This document shows, in pieces, positions 36,545-45,149 of a stretch of 63,736 nucleotides of DNA (within the stretch, counting starts at the first letter, position 1; each line of letters begins with the position of its first letter). This stretch comes from Nitrospirota bacterium (GTDB lineage: Bacteria > Nitrospirota > Nitrospiria > SBBL01 > JAADHI01), in the NCBI GenBank assembly GCA_029261215.1, contig JAJDBT010000011.1, forward strand, positions 1-63,736, given 5' to 3'. Both the position numbers and the translations under genes were made by a program. The notes under the pieces were generated by a model. That model saw only the letters and a program-made list of their open reading frames with translations, did not search any database and had not been told where the DNA came from.

Positions 36545-36880
36545 TTAAGCTCCAAAGGACAAAAAACGATCTGAGCCAGCCAGTATCCTGGCCAATTCAT
36601 GTTGAGACGCCCAATCGACTCCGGCGATACAGCTTTCCTCGGAGACTCCGCGCTTTTCGAGGGATTGGCTGCAAACCGATACGGTCATCTGTCCGGCCAA
36701 GAGGTTCTTTAACTTTTCAGAGATGCCCAGCTTGTGCTTTTTGACGATGTGATAAACACCATCATCCATCAAAAACAAGGCGACTTGATCCCCTGCGGAT
36801 AAAAAGGCCGCCGCCAGGGTGCAGACCGTATGTCCATTTTGATGCTCCGGACTGGTCGTCATCAAGATCCCGATTTTCAA
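36545..36880 (-). CDS. DsrE/TusD-like DsrE-family protein
   Basis: 111 residues from a TTG at 36880 that has AAAGG six bases upstream; a longer frame from a TTG at 36940 lacks such a site and adds residues not typical of the family. The start LKIGILMTTSPEHQNGHTVC and FLMDDGVYHIV are DsrE-family hallmarks, and VSVCSQSLEKRGV holds the cysteine at the place of the active cysteine in DsrE/TusD. First of the three-gene set. A role in sulfur transfer is inferred from the family. Confidence 0.72.
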   Translation of the reverse strand: MKIGILMTTSPEHQNGHTVCTLAAAFLSAGDQVALFLMDDGVYHIVKKHKLGISEKLKNLLAGQMTVSVCSQSLEKRGVSEESCIAGVDWASQHELARILAGSDRFLSFGA

Positions 36881-37074
36881 AGAATGGCCTTTTTGTGGTA
36901 GGATTTTCTCTGATGTACCATAGCCCTCCGGGCTTGTCAATCGGAAGAATTAATCAAAACGAGCAGAGACAGGATTGACGTAATCTTGACTTTAAAATAT
37001 AGTTTCTTCATATCCAAGCTCAAAACCTTTCCTCTCAAGAGGCATGGAAGGTCTCATTTAACCGGCACAAAGAC

Positions 37075-40000
37075 ATGCCAGAAAAAGCTTTAATGATAAA
37101 ACACGCACGCAGGGCATTTTTTTTTATACCGCTTTTTTTTCTTTTGATCACACAACTGTCACAGGCTGAGACACTCATTCACCACGATCTGAAAGTCGTT
37201 CTCAGTCCAGGCTCACATCTCATTCAAGTTGTAGATCGTCTGTCTCTTTCTCCCTCGTTTCAAGCGGATCAACAAGGAAAATTCTACTTTAGCCTGAACG
37301 AAAGCCTTTTTCCAATCGCCTTGACACCCGGAGTCATGATTGAGCGAGAATTGGCATTAGACGACAAAACACCCAAGATCTCCGGAATGACGGACCTCGG
37401 AATCCAACCGGAAGCCAACACCGTCCCCCTCACACACTACAGCATGACCCTTCCAATCGGCTTAAGAGAAGTTGTTATCCGCTACGAAGGCCTCATCAAC
37501 AATCCCCTCGTCCTGAAAGACAATGCTCTCCCTACCGTCGAAGCAGATACTTCAGGGATGATTTCAGAAGAAGGGATTTTTTTGTCCGAACCCAGCGCTT
37601 GGTACCCAGACTTTAATCAACAATTGATCAGCTTTAACCTCGATATCACCTTGCCCCAAGACTGGAACGCAGTCAGCCAGGGGAAGCGGACACAGCATTT
37701 TGTTCAGGGCGACACACAACACATTCGATGGGAATCCCCCGAACCTCAGGAGCACATTTTTCTCGTCGGGGGAAAATGGACAGAATACAAACGAAAGACA
37801 GGCAGGGTCCTCATTCTGGCTTTACTTAAAACACCTGACTCCGAACTCGCCAAGCGCTATCTCAAAGCCGCGGAGCAATATCTCACCATGTACCAGGAAC
37901 TGCTCGGCCCTTATCCCTACGCAAAGTTTGCCCTGGTCGAAAATTTTTGGGAAGCCCAATATGGCCTGCCTTCCTTTACCCTCATGGGACCTAAAGCCCT
38001 GAGATCCCCTGCCACAATCCATGCCATATTCCCCTACGAACTTTTACGCAACTGGTGGGGCAATGGGGTCTATGTGAATCAAAATCAGGGAAATTGGAGT
38101 GAAGGACTCATTGCCTATCTTTCTGATTATCTCAAACGGGAACAAAATGACACCGCACAAGCACTGCGCCTGACACTTTTACAACAATATGCACATACGG
38201 TCACCAGACAAAATGAGGTGCCCTTATCGCTGTTTCAGGGCTGGAGCGATCCCGCATCGCAAGCCATCGGTTATGGAAAAGGCCTCTTTCTCTTTCATAT
38301 GTTTCGTCAATCTTTAGGAGACAAACCCTTTATCAACGCGCTTCGAACTTTTTTTCACGAAAACCGCTTTAAACACACCTCATTTGAAACACTGGCTCAA
38401 GCCTTTGGGCGCTCAACACAACAGGACCTCTCAGAAGAATTCATGCAGTGGGTCAGAAGAAAGGGCGCACCCGTGCTCCGGGCAAAACACGTGCTGTCTG
38501 AAAAAACAGACACAGGCTATCGCTTCTCGGCCTTGATTGAGCAACAACAACCGGGACCAGCCTATCCTTTAAATATCCCAATCGTCATCACACTCCAAGG
38601 GGAAAAAGCGCCTTTTCAAACCACGGTGGACATGAAGAATAAAACACTGGAGATCGCGATAGATTTGCCGACACGGCCCGTCCGCTTTCAAATCGACCCG
38701 GAGTACAACCTCTTTCGCGCGCTCCACCCGGCCGAAATGCCGCCGTCCATTGAAGAGGCCTTAAATGCCGAATCCACACTAATATTACTGCCCTCTACAG
38801 CTTCCATTCCCTTGAGAAGCGCCTATCAAAAACTCGCGCGCTCAATGAAACAGGAGCGGCCCGATCATGTTTCAATCGGCTGGGACAATGAATACACCCG
38901 CTTGCCCGATGACCAGTCCGTCTGGCTGCTTGGATGGGAAAACCGGTTTCAGAGGACGATTCTAAAAGAGCTGACCACCTACGATGTCTCCATGAACAGC
39001 GCCATGACCCGGATTGGAGATATTCAGATTCCACGCCGTAATCACAGCATCGTGCTTTCAACAAGGCACCCTAAAAGTACAAAATATGCGTTAAGCTGGT
39101 TTGCCACAGACCATGCGGCAGCCATCCCTGTTTTTGGAAAAAAGTTGTCCCAATATGGACCTTATGGTTATCTCGCTTTCAAGGGAAATGCCCTCAAAGA
39201 TGTTGAAAAAGGGCGATGGCCTCCCGTGGGCTCCCCCATGTCCATTCGCATTAAACAAGACGATGGACGATGGATCAAAGAAGTGCCAACGACGCTGGCA
39301 AAACGCGACGCTCTGACCTCCATTTCACCGCTTTTTTCAGAGGAACAAATGTGGGGAGACATCACCTTTCTTTCAAGCGATCAATTAAAAGGACGCGGCT
39401 TTGGAACGCCGGAGCTCGACCGAACCGCGGAATATATCGCCGCAGCCTTTCGTCAGGCAGGTTTAAGCCCCGCAGACGATGCCGGAAGAAGTTTTCTTCA
39501 GCAATGGACGGGAGAACACGAAGGCATCGGGAGCGGTGTCGCTTTAAAAAATGTCGTTGCCATGCTGCCGGGGACAGCATCCGGGCTCAAACATGAATAC
39601 ATCGTCATCGGAGCCCACTATGACCACCTGGGTTTTGGCTGGCCGAGAGTACACGAAGGCGAGCATTCCACAATCCATCCCGGTGCAAATGCCAACGCCA
39701 GCGGCGTCGCCTTGATGCTGGAGCTGGCCCGGGTCCTGAAAAAAGACAAACCCCTGCAACGCTCCATCCTTTTTGCCGCTTTTACAGCCAATGAAGTCGG
39801 TCTTCGCGGATCACAGCATCTCGTGTCATCTCAAGCCGCCCTGCCTGCGGGGCTCATCACCAGCATGATCAACCTCGACACCGTCGGCCGTCTGCAGGAG
39901 AACCGTTTGTTTGTCCTCGGCACAGAATCATCCAGAGAATGGCCGCCCATTTTACGGCGTATCGGCTTTGAAACCGGGATAGAAATCGCATCCTTTCCCG

Positions 40001-40263
40001 AAACCCTGGCATCAAGCGATCACATAAGCTTTATTCAGGAAGGCATTCCCGCCATCCGATTTTTTACCGGAATCACTCCGGAAACCGACCGTCCCACAGA
40101 CACCATCGAAAAGATTGACCTCCCAGGGATGGTGGCCATTGGTCGGGTCGTCAAAGAAGTCATTGAAGACCTCGCCAATCGTCCCCTGCCGCTTACAGGC
40201 CGACCTGACCAAAAAATGGCGCCCAGCCTCATTTGGGAAAGACGTGCATTTTTAACAGATTAG
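37075..40263 (+). CDS. Secreted M1-like/M28-like tandem protein, both metallopeptidase sites degenerate
   Basis: 1062 residues with a signal peptide (cleavage near SQA-ET, about 31). Residues about 35-500 resemble an M1 (gluzincin) aminopeptidase: ENFWEAQYGLPSFTLMG and GNWSEGLIAYLSD are clear. But the HExxH zinc motif reads YELLR (321-325), so both His ligands are lost; the third ligand E343 remains. Residues about 770-1045 are an M28 peptidase: H848 and D850 in HYDHLG, E907, D935 in NLDTVG and H983 in SDHISF are kept. The bridging Asp of GAxDNASG is Ala873, and the catalytic-base Glu of the EE pair is Asn906. Both domains are therefore probably inactive or altered. An alternative start is the ATG at 37093. 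It stands alone between the divergent DsrE-like genes and the DUF4331 block. Confidence 0.85.
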   Translation: MPEKALMIKHARRAFFFIPLFFLLITQLSQAETLIHHDLKVVLSPGSHLIQVVDRLSLSPSFQADQQGKFYFSLNESLFPIALTPGVMIERELALDDKTPKISGMTDLGIQPEANTVPLTHYSMTLPIGLREVVIRYEGLINNPLVLKDNALPTVEADTSGMISEEGIFLSEPSAWYPDFNQQLISFNLDITLPQDWNAVSQGKRTQHFVQGDTQHIRWESPEPQEHIFLVGGKWTEYKRKTGRVLILALLKTPDSELAKRYLKAAEQYLTMYQELLGPYPYAKFALVENFWEAQYGLPSFTLMGPKALRSPATIHAIFPYELLRNWWGNGVYVNQNQGNWSEGLIAYLSDYLKREQNDTAQALRLTLLQQYAHTVTRQNEVPLSLFQGWSDPASQAIGYGKGLFLFHMFRQSLGDKPFINALRTFFHENRFKHTSFETLAQAFGRSTQQDLSEEFMQWVRRKGAPVLRAKHVLSEKTDTGYRFSALIEQQQPGPAYPLNIPIVITLQGEKAPFQTTVDMKNKTLEIAIDLPTRPVRFQIDPEYNLFRALHPAEMPPSIEEALNAESTLILLPSTASIPLRSAYQKLARSMKQERPDHVSIGWDNEYTRLPDDQSVWLLGWENRFQRTILKELTTYDVSMNSAMTRIGDIQIPRRNHSIVLSTRHPKSTKYALSWFATDHAAAIPVFGKKLSQYGPYGYLAFKGNALKDVEKGRWPPVGSPMSIRIKQDDGRWIKEVPTTLAKRDALTSISPLFSEEQMWGDITFLSSDQLKGRGFGTPELDRTAEYIAAAFRQAGLSPADDAGRSFLQQWTGEHEGIGSGVALKNVVAMLPGTASGLKHEYIVIGAHYDHLGFGWPRVHEGEHSTIHPGANANASGVALMLELARVLKKDKPLQRSILFAAFTANEVGLRGSQHLVSSQAALPAGLITSMINLDTVGRLQENRLFVLGTESSREWPPILRRIGFETGIEIASFPETLASSDHISFIQEGIPAIRFFTGITPETDRPTDTIEKIDLPGMVAIGRVVKEVIEDLANRPLPLTGRPDQKMAPSLIWERRAFLTD

Positions 40264-40383
40264 CCCAAAAAACCCTTTTTTATTGCGATCCTGTTTTTCT
40301 TAATTTCCAACTTTTCTCAAGCGTTATAAAACATCCATTCTAAGGCAAACACCCAATCCAAGACCGTCTTTAGTTCAATCCTG

Positions 40384-40403
40384 ATCCCCCCCTCCGGGGG
40401 GAT
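40384..40403. repeat. C/G-run hairpin upstream of the DUF4331 block
   Basis: ATCCCCCC, loop CTCC, GGGGGGAT: an eight-pair perfect stem. It is not followed by a T-run on the plus strand (TGGCTGCATTTTAC follows), so it is at best a weak terminator of the preceding gene, or a leader structure of the next operon. Confidence 0.6.
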
Positions 40404-40442
40404 TGGCTGCATTTTACTTTCCCCTTAAAGTCGTTTGTGAAC

Positions 40443-40461
40443 GGAAGCACTGACTGCTTCC
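40443..40461 (+). repeat. Leader hairpin just before the small lipoprotein gene
   Basis: GGAAGCA, loop CTGAC, TGCTTCC: a seven-pair perfect stem ending about 17 bases before the GGGAGGTGA ribosome-binding site of the gene at 40495. It may affect mRNA stability or translation. Confidence 0.5.
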
Positions 40462-40494
40462 CGGAAAACAACACAACTGAAGGGAGGTGAAATC

Positions 40495-40707
40495 ATGAAA
40501 ATCTCAAACGTCATAAGGCTCGGATTATTTCTAATCGCCATCACGATGACGGCCTGCTCGTCATCCGGCGGAGGCGGGGCACCCGCCCTGCCTCAAAAGG
40601 ACAGCATTAGCGAAGCAGACGACAGACTCAGCAAAGCAGAACAAGCGCTGGTGGATTCGGCGCAAGTCGAGCAGGATGCCGTCAAGGCCGAAACGCCACA
40701 GGAATGA
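40495..40707 (+). CDS. Small lipoprotein
   Basis: 70 residues. A hydrophobic leader ends in the lipobox MTAC (Cys21), followed by SSSGGGG, so the mature part of about 50 residues is lipid-anchored. The rest is a short acidic helix (ADDRLSKAEQALVDSAQVEQ). GGGAGGTGA lies seven bases before the ATG, a near-perfect ribosome-binding site. It is 39 bases before the DUF4331 gene and probably cotranscribed. No known family recognised. Confidence 0.75.
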   Translation: MKISNVIRLGLFLIAITMTACSSSGGGGAPALPQKDSISEADDRLSKAEQALVDSAQVEQDAVKAETPQE

Positions 40708-40746
40708 CATACAGACAACACGATTCAACATAAAAAGGAGAACACT

Positions 40747-42240
40747 ATGAAATTCAAAAACATCAAACAGAAACTGGGTATCGCAGTGCTGGGACTGGCA
40801 CTCACCAGCCCGTCCTTTGCGGCCAGTCATCGGGAAGCGCCGCTTATTTCACTCGATCCGGCGGCGGACATCACGGATTTTTACATGTTCAGAAGCCCGA
40901 ACAATCCCCAAAACGCCGTGATTGCAATGAACGTGATTCCGGGGCAGGAACCAGGCAGCGGCCCCAATTATTTCAACTTCGACGACGATGTGCTTTATGA
41001 AATCTACATCGACAACAACAAAAACAACATCGCGCGGGACATCACCTATCAGTTCCGTTTCAAGACAGAGATCCGCTCACCGGGGGATGTGTTTCCACTC
41101 TCCTATGCGGCCCTTCCTCCCATCACAACACTCGACGGCCCTGGCTCGGAGGGATTGCTTCTGCGCCAAACCTACACCGTCACAGAGCAGCGATTTGGCC
41201 AAAAGCCAAAAGACTTGGGGACGGGCATAATGGTTGCGGTGCCGTCCAATGTCGGCCCGCGCACCATCCCGAACTACGAAGCCCTTGCAACGCAGGGGAT
41301 TTACCCCTTGAGCAACGGTGGTCGGGTTTATGCTGGACAACGGGATGAAACCTTTTACATCGATCTGGGCGGTGTTTTCGATACTCTCAATCTGCGTAAT
41401 TCCCCCATTCTTTCGGATGCGGATGATGCCGACGACGGGAAAAATGTGGCGGATGCGCCAGACACCTTTAGCGGCTTCAACGTCAATACCATCGCGATTG
41501 AAATCCCCATTTCAGAGCTCATGGGCAAAGACGGCAACACAGTAATCGGGGCGTACGCCGCGACCAGTCGCCCGCGTGTCACCATCTTAAAACGGGACAA
41601 CAAACGTGAACACTCAAGTTTTGTCGCACAGGTCGCCCGCATGGGCAACCCTCTGGTCAACGAATTAATCATCCCGACCAGCCGAAAAGATGAGTGGAAC
41701 GCCACTTATGCGGAATTCGAAAGCAAATTTGTCGAACATTTCTGCAATCCTTCTCTGGCTGTCGCACTGAACGTCGTCTTTGGAACGACTTTTCCGACAA
41801 GCGACCGGGCTGACCTGGCAAACCTTCTATTGCGTTACGGAGACAGCGCCATCAAGGACATTTGTGTACCGGGGGCATTAAAAGGTAAACCTTTGGCCGA
41901 CTTTCTGCGGGTGGATCTCAACACGCCTCCCACACCGATTCTCAATCAAAAACGCCTCGGTGTCTTTGCCCGCGATGCGAACGGCAATCCGACCCCCGAC
42001 CCCAACGGCTGGCCCAATGGCCGTAGACCCAACGATGACGTGACGGACATCGCGCTTCGGGCCGTGGCGGGGGCTTTAATTGATCCGGCCACACCCGCAC
42101 TCGGTGACGGGGTGAATTTCAACATTGGCGCTCCCGGTACGGGTGTAACGGCAAACGGGATTGCAAGCGATTTCCCCTTCATGCCGACACCGCACGATGG
42201 CCGGGATCGTCGTCATATTGATCCTCTGGAATTGCCATAA
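40747..42240 (+). CDS. DUF4331-domain secreted protein
   Basis: 497 residues. The signal peptide ends in SFA-AS (about 26). The mature start SHREAPLISLDPAADITDFY is the hallmark of DUF4331, which continues with FRSPNNPQNAVIAMNVIPGQ and IYIDNNKNN. The biochemical function of the family is unknown. The mature protein has only two cysteines and is rich in Asp and Asn. AAAGGAG precedes the ATG. It sits between a small lipoprotein gene and a TPR/NicO pair; DUF4331, TPR protein and Ni/Co-type transporter neighbours recur in other genomes to my knowledge, but I could not check this here. Confidence 0.88.
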   Translation: MKFKNIKQKLGIAVLGLALTSPSFAASHREAPLISLDPAADITDFYMFRSPNNPQNAVIAMNVIPGQEPGSGPNYFNFDDDVLYEIYIDNNKNNIARDITYQFRFKTEIRSPGDVFPLSYAALPPITTLDGPGSEGLLLRQTYTVTEQRFGQKPKDLGTGIMVAVPSNVGPRTIPNYEALATQGIYPLSNGGRVYAGQRDETFYIDLGGVFDTLNLRNSPILSDADDADDGKNVADAPDTFSGFNVNTIAIEIPISELMGKDGNTVIGAYAATSRPRVTILKRDNKREHSSFVAQVARMGNPLVNELIIPTSRKDEWNATYAEFESKFVEHFCNPSLAVALNVVFGTTFPTSDRADLANLLLRYGDSAIKDICVPGALKGKPLADFLRVDLNTPPTPILNQKRLGVFARDANGNPTPDPNGWPNGRRPNDDVTDIALRAVAGALIDPATPALGDGVNFNIGAPGTGVTANGIASDFPFMPTPHDGRDRRHIDPLELP

Positions 42241-42250
42241 CAACACACAT

Positions 42251-42275
42251 TCGGGGACGCGTGCCGCGTCCCCGA
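42251..42275 (+). repeat. Perfect 11-pair hairpin between the DUF4331 and TPR genes
   Basis: TCGGGGACGCG, loop TGC, CGCGTCCCCGA starts 10 bases after the DUF4331 stop codon. No T-run follows; the ribosome-binding site of the next gene (CAGGAG) is nine bases on. It is more likely an mRNA stabiliser or processing site that makes the upstream message more abundant than the downstream one. Confidence 0.75.
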
Positions 42276-42294
42276 ATTGATCAGGAGAAACGAC

Positions 42295-43572
42295 ATGGGT
42301 ATTCAAAAAAACATCCCGTCACAAAAACAGGGTCAAAAAAGCTCCAGACCCTTGGGGGCCGTTTTATGCGTGACGCTCCTGCTTTTCACCTCAACATCTT
42401 CTTGGGCAGAGCAGGGCCATCAAAGTAAAAAAGCATCACTCACTCCTAACATCCATTCTGTATTCGCAGAAATTCAAGGTGGGCAGGAAACCGGCGATGG
42501 CCGCTATTTTAATCGCGCCGATCAATGGTTGAATCAAATTCCCCCCAAAGGGAAAAATCAGGGCAAGATTTTAGGACTTCGAGCCTGGATTGCCGTCTTT
42601 CAGCATGACTTTGAGCGGGCAGCCGAACTGGCCGAAAAAGCACTCCTCCTGCAACCGGGAGTCGCTTTTCACTACGGGGTGCTTAGCGATGCCGCCCTGG
42701 AGTTGGGGGACTATGAAAAAGCACTTCGGAGCACACAAAAGATGCTGGATCTCAAACCAGATCAGGCCGCCTTCAGCCGCGCTGCCCACTTGCGGGAATT
42801 GTTCGGAGACCCCACAGGAGCAATTGAATTCTGGGAAAAGGCCATCGAAGCAGGTGCACCCACACCCGTATCCACGGCCTGGTGCCAGGTGGAACTGGGT
42901 GATGTTTATTTTAATCAAGGCCACATCAAAACCGCCCAACAACACTACCAACGCGCACTTGAAACCCGTCCTGGCGACCACCGCGCTTTAGCGCGTTTGG
43001 CCCGCATCCATCACCTTAAAAACAATCATGCCGGCGCCGAGCAGCTCTATCAATCTGCCATCGCCACACTGCCACTGCCGCAGTACCTCGCGGACTTGGG
43101 TGATTTTTATTTAGAAACGGGACGAATCAAAAAGGCGAACGCTCAATTTGAGCAAGTCGCCCTTTCAGCCCAACTCGACACACTCACAGCAAAACAGCCA
43201 AACCGGGATTTAGCCCTTTTTTACGCCAACCATGACCTGAATATCGAGAAAGCCGTACAGATTGCCGAATCAGCCATCAAGAGCCGTAAGGACATCTTCA
43301 CTTACGACGTGCTGGCCTGGAGCTATTTCAAGGCAAAACGATATACAGAAGCACACGCCGCCATCACACATGCCCTGAAATTAGGCACAAAAAACGCGAC
43401 CCTGCACTATCACGCTGGCCGAATTTCACAAGCCTTGGGAAATTCGGCCGCGGCAAAAAAGCATTTTGAAAGCGCTCTCGCTCAAAACCCCTACTTTGAT
43501 TTGAAAAAGGCCAAGATCGCAAAACAACACCTTGCGCACTTGGCGCTCACACAAAAAGGAGCACCCTCATGA
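42295..43572 (+). CDS. Secreted TPR-repeat protein of the DUF4331 block
   Basis: 425 residues from the ATG at 42295, which has CAGGAG seven bases upstream. A signal peptide or membrane anchor lies at about 17-39 (LGAVLCVTLLLFTSTSSWAE). The remainder is tetratricopeptide-like repeats from about 65 to 415 (for example GDVYFNQGHIKTAQQHYQRA and YHAGRISQALGNSAAAKKHF). No enzyme motif. It probably holds partner proteins in the periplasm. It overlaps the NicO-type gene by four bases (ATGA), so TPR protein and transporter are made together. Confidence 0.85.
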   Translation: MGIQKNIPSQKQGQKSSRPLGAVLCVTLLLFTSTSSWAEQGHQSKKASLTPNIHSVFAEIQGGQETGDGRYFNRADQWLNQIPPKGKNQGKILGLRAWIAVFQHDFERAAELAEKALLLQPGVAFHYGVLSDAALELGDYEKALRSTQKMLDLKPDQAAFSRAAHLRELFGDPTGAIEFWEKAIEAGAPTPVSTAWCQVELGDVYFNQGHIKTAQQHYQRALETRPGDHRALARLARIHHLKNNHAGAEQLYQSAIATLPLPQYLADLGDFYLETGRIKKANAQFEQVALSAQLDTLTAKQPNRDLALFYANHDLNIEKAVQIAESAIKSRKDIFTYDVLAWSYFKAKRYTEAHAAITHALKLGTKNATLHYHAGRISQALGNSAAAKKHFESALAQNPYFDLKKAKIAKQHLAHLALTQKGAPS

Positions 43573-45005
43573 AAAAAACCCAAACCATCTTATATGTGAT
43601 TGGGCTGCTTTTGATTTTTTTAAACAGTGCCCAGGCCCATCCCATGGGCAATTTTTCAATCAACCATTATTCGGCATTGCAGGTGGATGAAGACAGGATT
43701 CAAGTCCGCTACATTCTCGATTTTGCCGAAATTCCCGCTTTTCAGGAGCGTCAGATCATGGATCTTGATGCAGACGGTTTAATCAGCGAAGCCGAAAAAA
43801 CCACCTATCTCACACACAAAATCCCTCAGCTTGCAGAAGGACTCGTGCTCAACATTTCGGGGGAACGTCAACAATTGAAGATGCACACGCAGGGCCTCGA
43901 TTTTTCAGCGGGGGCAGGCGGCCTGCCCACGATGCGGCTCGATATTGTGTACGAAAATCAACAACCTTCTGCTCTGATGCAGATCCAGAACAGCACAATC
44001 AAACTGGACTATGCGGATCAAAACTATGCCCGGCGGGCAGGCTGGAAAGAGCTCGCGGCCAAGGCAGGCCCTGGCCTCGCTTTGCTTGGATCGACTATAC
44101 CTCTCACGGGTAGTGAACTGCGTTCCTATCCCGACATCGAAAACACCTCCCCGCCGCAAAGGGTTCAAACTCAATTTTCAATTCAACGCGCTGGCTCGTC
44201 AACGTCCTCCCAAAAAGCGATAAAACCAATAGTGAACACATCTGACTCCAAACGGGATGACGCCTTCACGCGGCTTGTCCGGGAAACGCTCCCGGTGGGT
44301 CAAAACTTGCTTTGGGTCTTGCTGGCCGCATTGGCGCTCGGTGCGACCCACGCGCTCTCTCCGGGGCACGGAAAAACCCTCGTGGCCGCATACCTCGTCG
44401 GCAGTCAAGGAAGCTTCTGGCATGCCTTGTTGTTGGGTCTCACTGTCACTTTTTCGCATACCATCGGGGTTTTTCTTCTGGGCTTCATGACGCTCTATCT
44501 TTCAGATTTTATCGTCCCGGAACAGCTCTACCCCTGGCTCAGCCGCTTTTCAGGACTCACGATTTTGATCATCGGACTCACGATTTTCAGACAACGCTGG
44601 CGCTCACTTAAACATCCCACAACAGAGAAGAGGCATCCTCACGGTCATGAAGATCATATGCACAAGCACCATCACGCGCATCCTCATCATCACAGTAAAG
44701 AAGGCTCACTCAAACACATCCTCGGACTCGGCGTCAGCGGCGGCATGATCCCCTGCCCTTCTGCCCTGATCGTTTTACTCAGCGCGGTGGCCTTTCACCA
44801 GATCACTTTTGGTCTTTTATTAATTTTCGCTTTTAGCCTCGGGCTCGCGGCGACACTTGTGACCGTCGGGCTCTTCGTCGTGTATCTCGGAAACATCTTC
44901 AAGCACTCTGAAGGCCTTAACCCCATCCTGCGGTTTTTACCCGCTGTTTCCGCCGCAGGCATGGCGATGCTGGGCGGATTCATCACCTTTGGCAGTGGAG
45001 GATAA
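43569..45005 (+). CDS. NicO-family nickel/cobalt transporter with periplasmic N-domain
   Basis: 478 residues. Signal peptide (about 1-23, ending AQA-HP), then a periplasmic domain of about 200 residues starting HPMGNFSINHYSAL and including an EF-hand-like loop DLDADGLISEAEK. Six membrane helices follow (about 235-478) with the NicO/RcnA motif ATHALSPGHGKTLVAAYLVG and SGGMIPCPSALIVLL. The loop between helices three and four is very His-rich (HPHGHEDHMHKHHHAHPHHH), as in RcnA and other Ni/Co exporters. Transport direction and metal are not certain. It is coupled to the TPR gene upstream. Confidence 0.88.
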   Translation: MKKTQTILYVIGLLLIFLNSAQAHPMGNFSINHYSALQVDEDRIQVRYILDFAEIPAFQERQIMDLDADGLISEAEKTTYLTHKIPQLAEGLVLNISGERQQLKMHTQGLDFSAGAGGLPTMRLDIVYENQQPSALMQIQNSTIKLDYADQNYARRAGWKELAAKAGPGLALLGSTIPLTGSELRSYPDIENTSPPQRVQTQFSIQRAGSSTSSQKAIKPIVNTSDSKRDDAFTRLVRETLPVGQNLLWVLLAALALGATHALSPGHGKTLVAAYLVGSQGSFWHALLLGLTVTFSHTIGVFLLGFMTLYLSDFIVPEQLYPWLSRFSGLTILIIGLTIFRQRWRSLKHPTTEKRHPHGHEDHMHKHHHAHPHHHSKEGSLKHILGLGVSGGMIPCPSALIVLLSAVAFHQITFGLLLIFAFSLGLAATLVTVGLFVVYLGNIFKHSEGLNPILRFLPAVSAAGMAMLGGFITFGSGG

Positions 45006-45149
45006 CACCGTGCGGCGCTCAGATCTTTGATTAAAGAACAAGACTTCATTTGGCGGATATGCTTTTAAGTTCCCGCCAGACAACCCGGCCCGCCTCACTG
45101 CGGGACGGTCTAAACCTCCCCACACCGGGGAACAAAAAAGGAGGAAACA

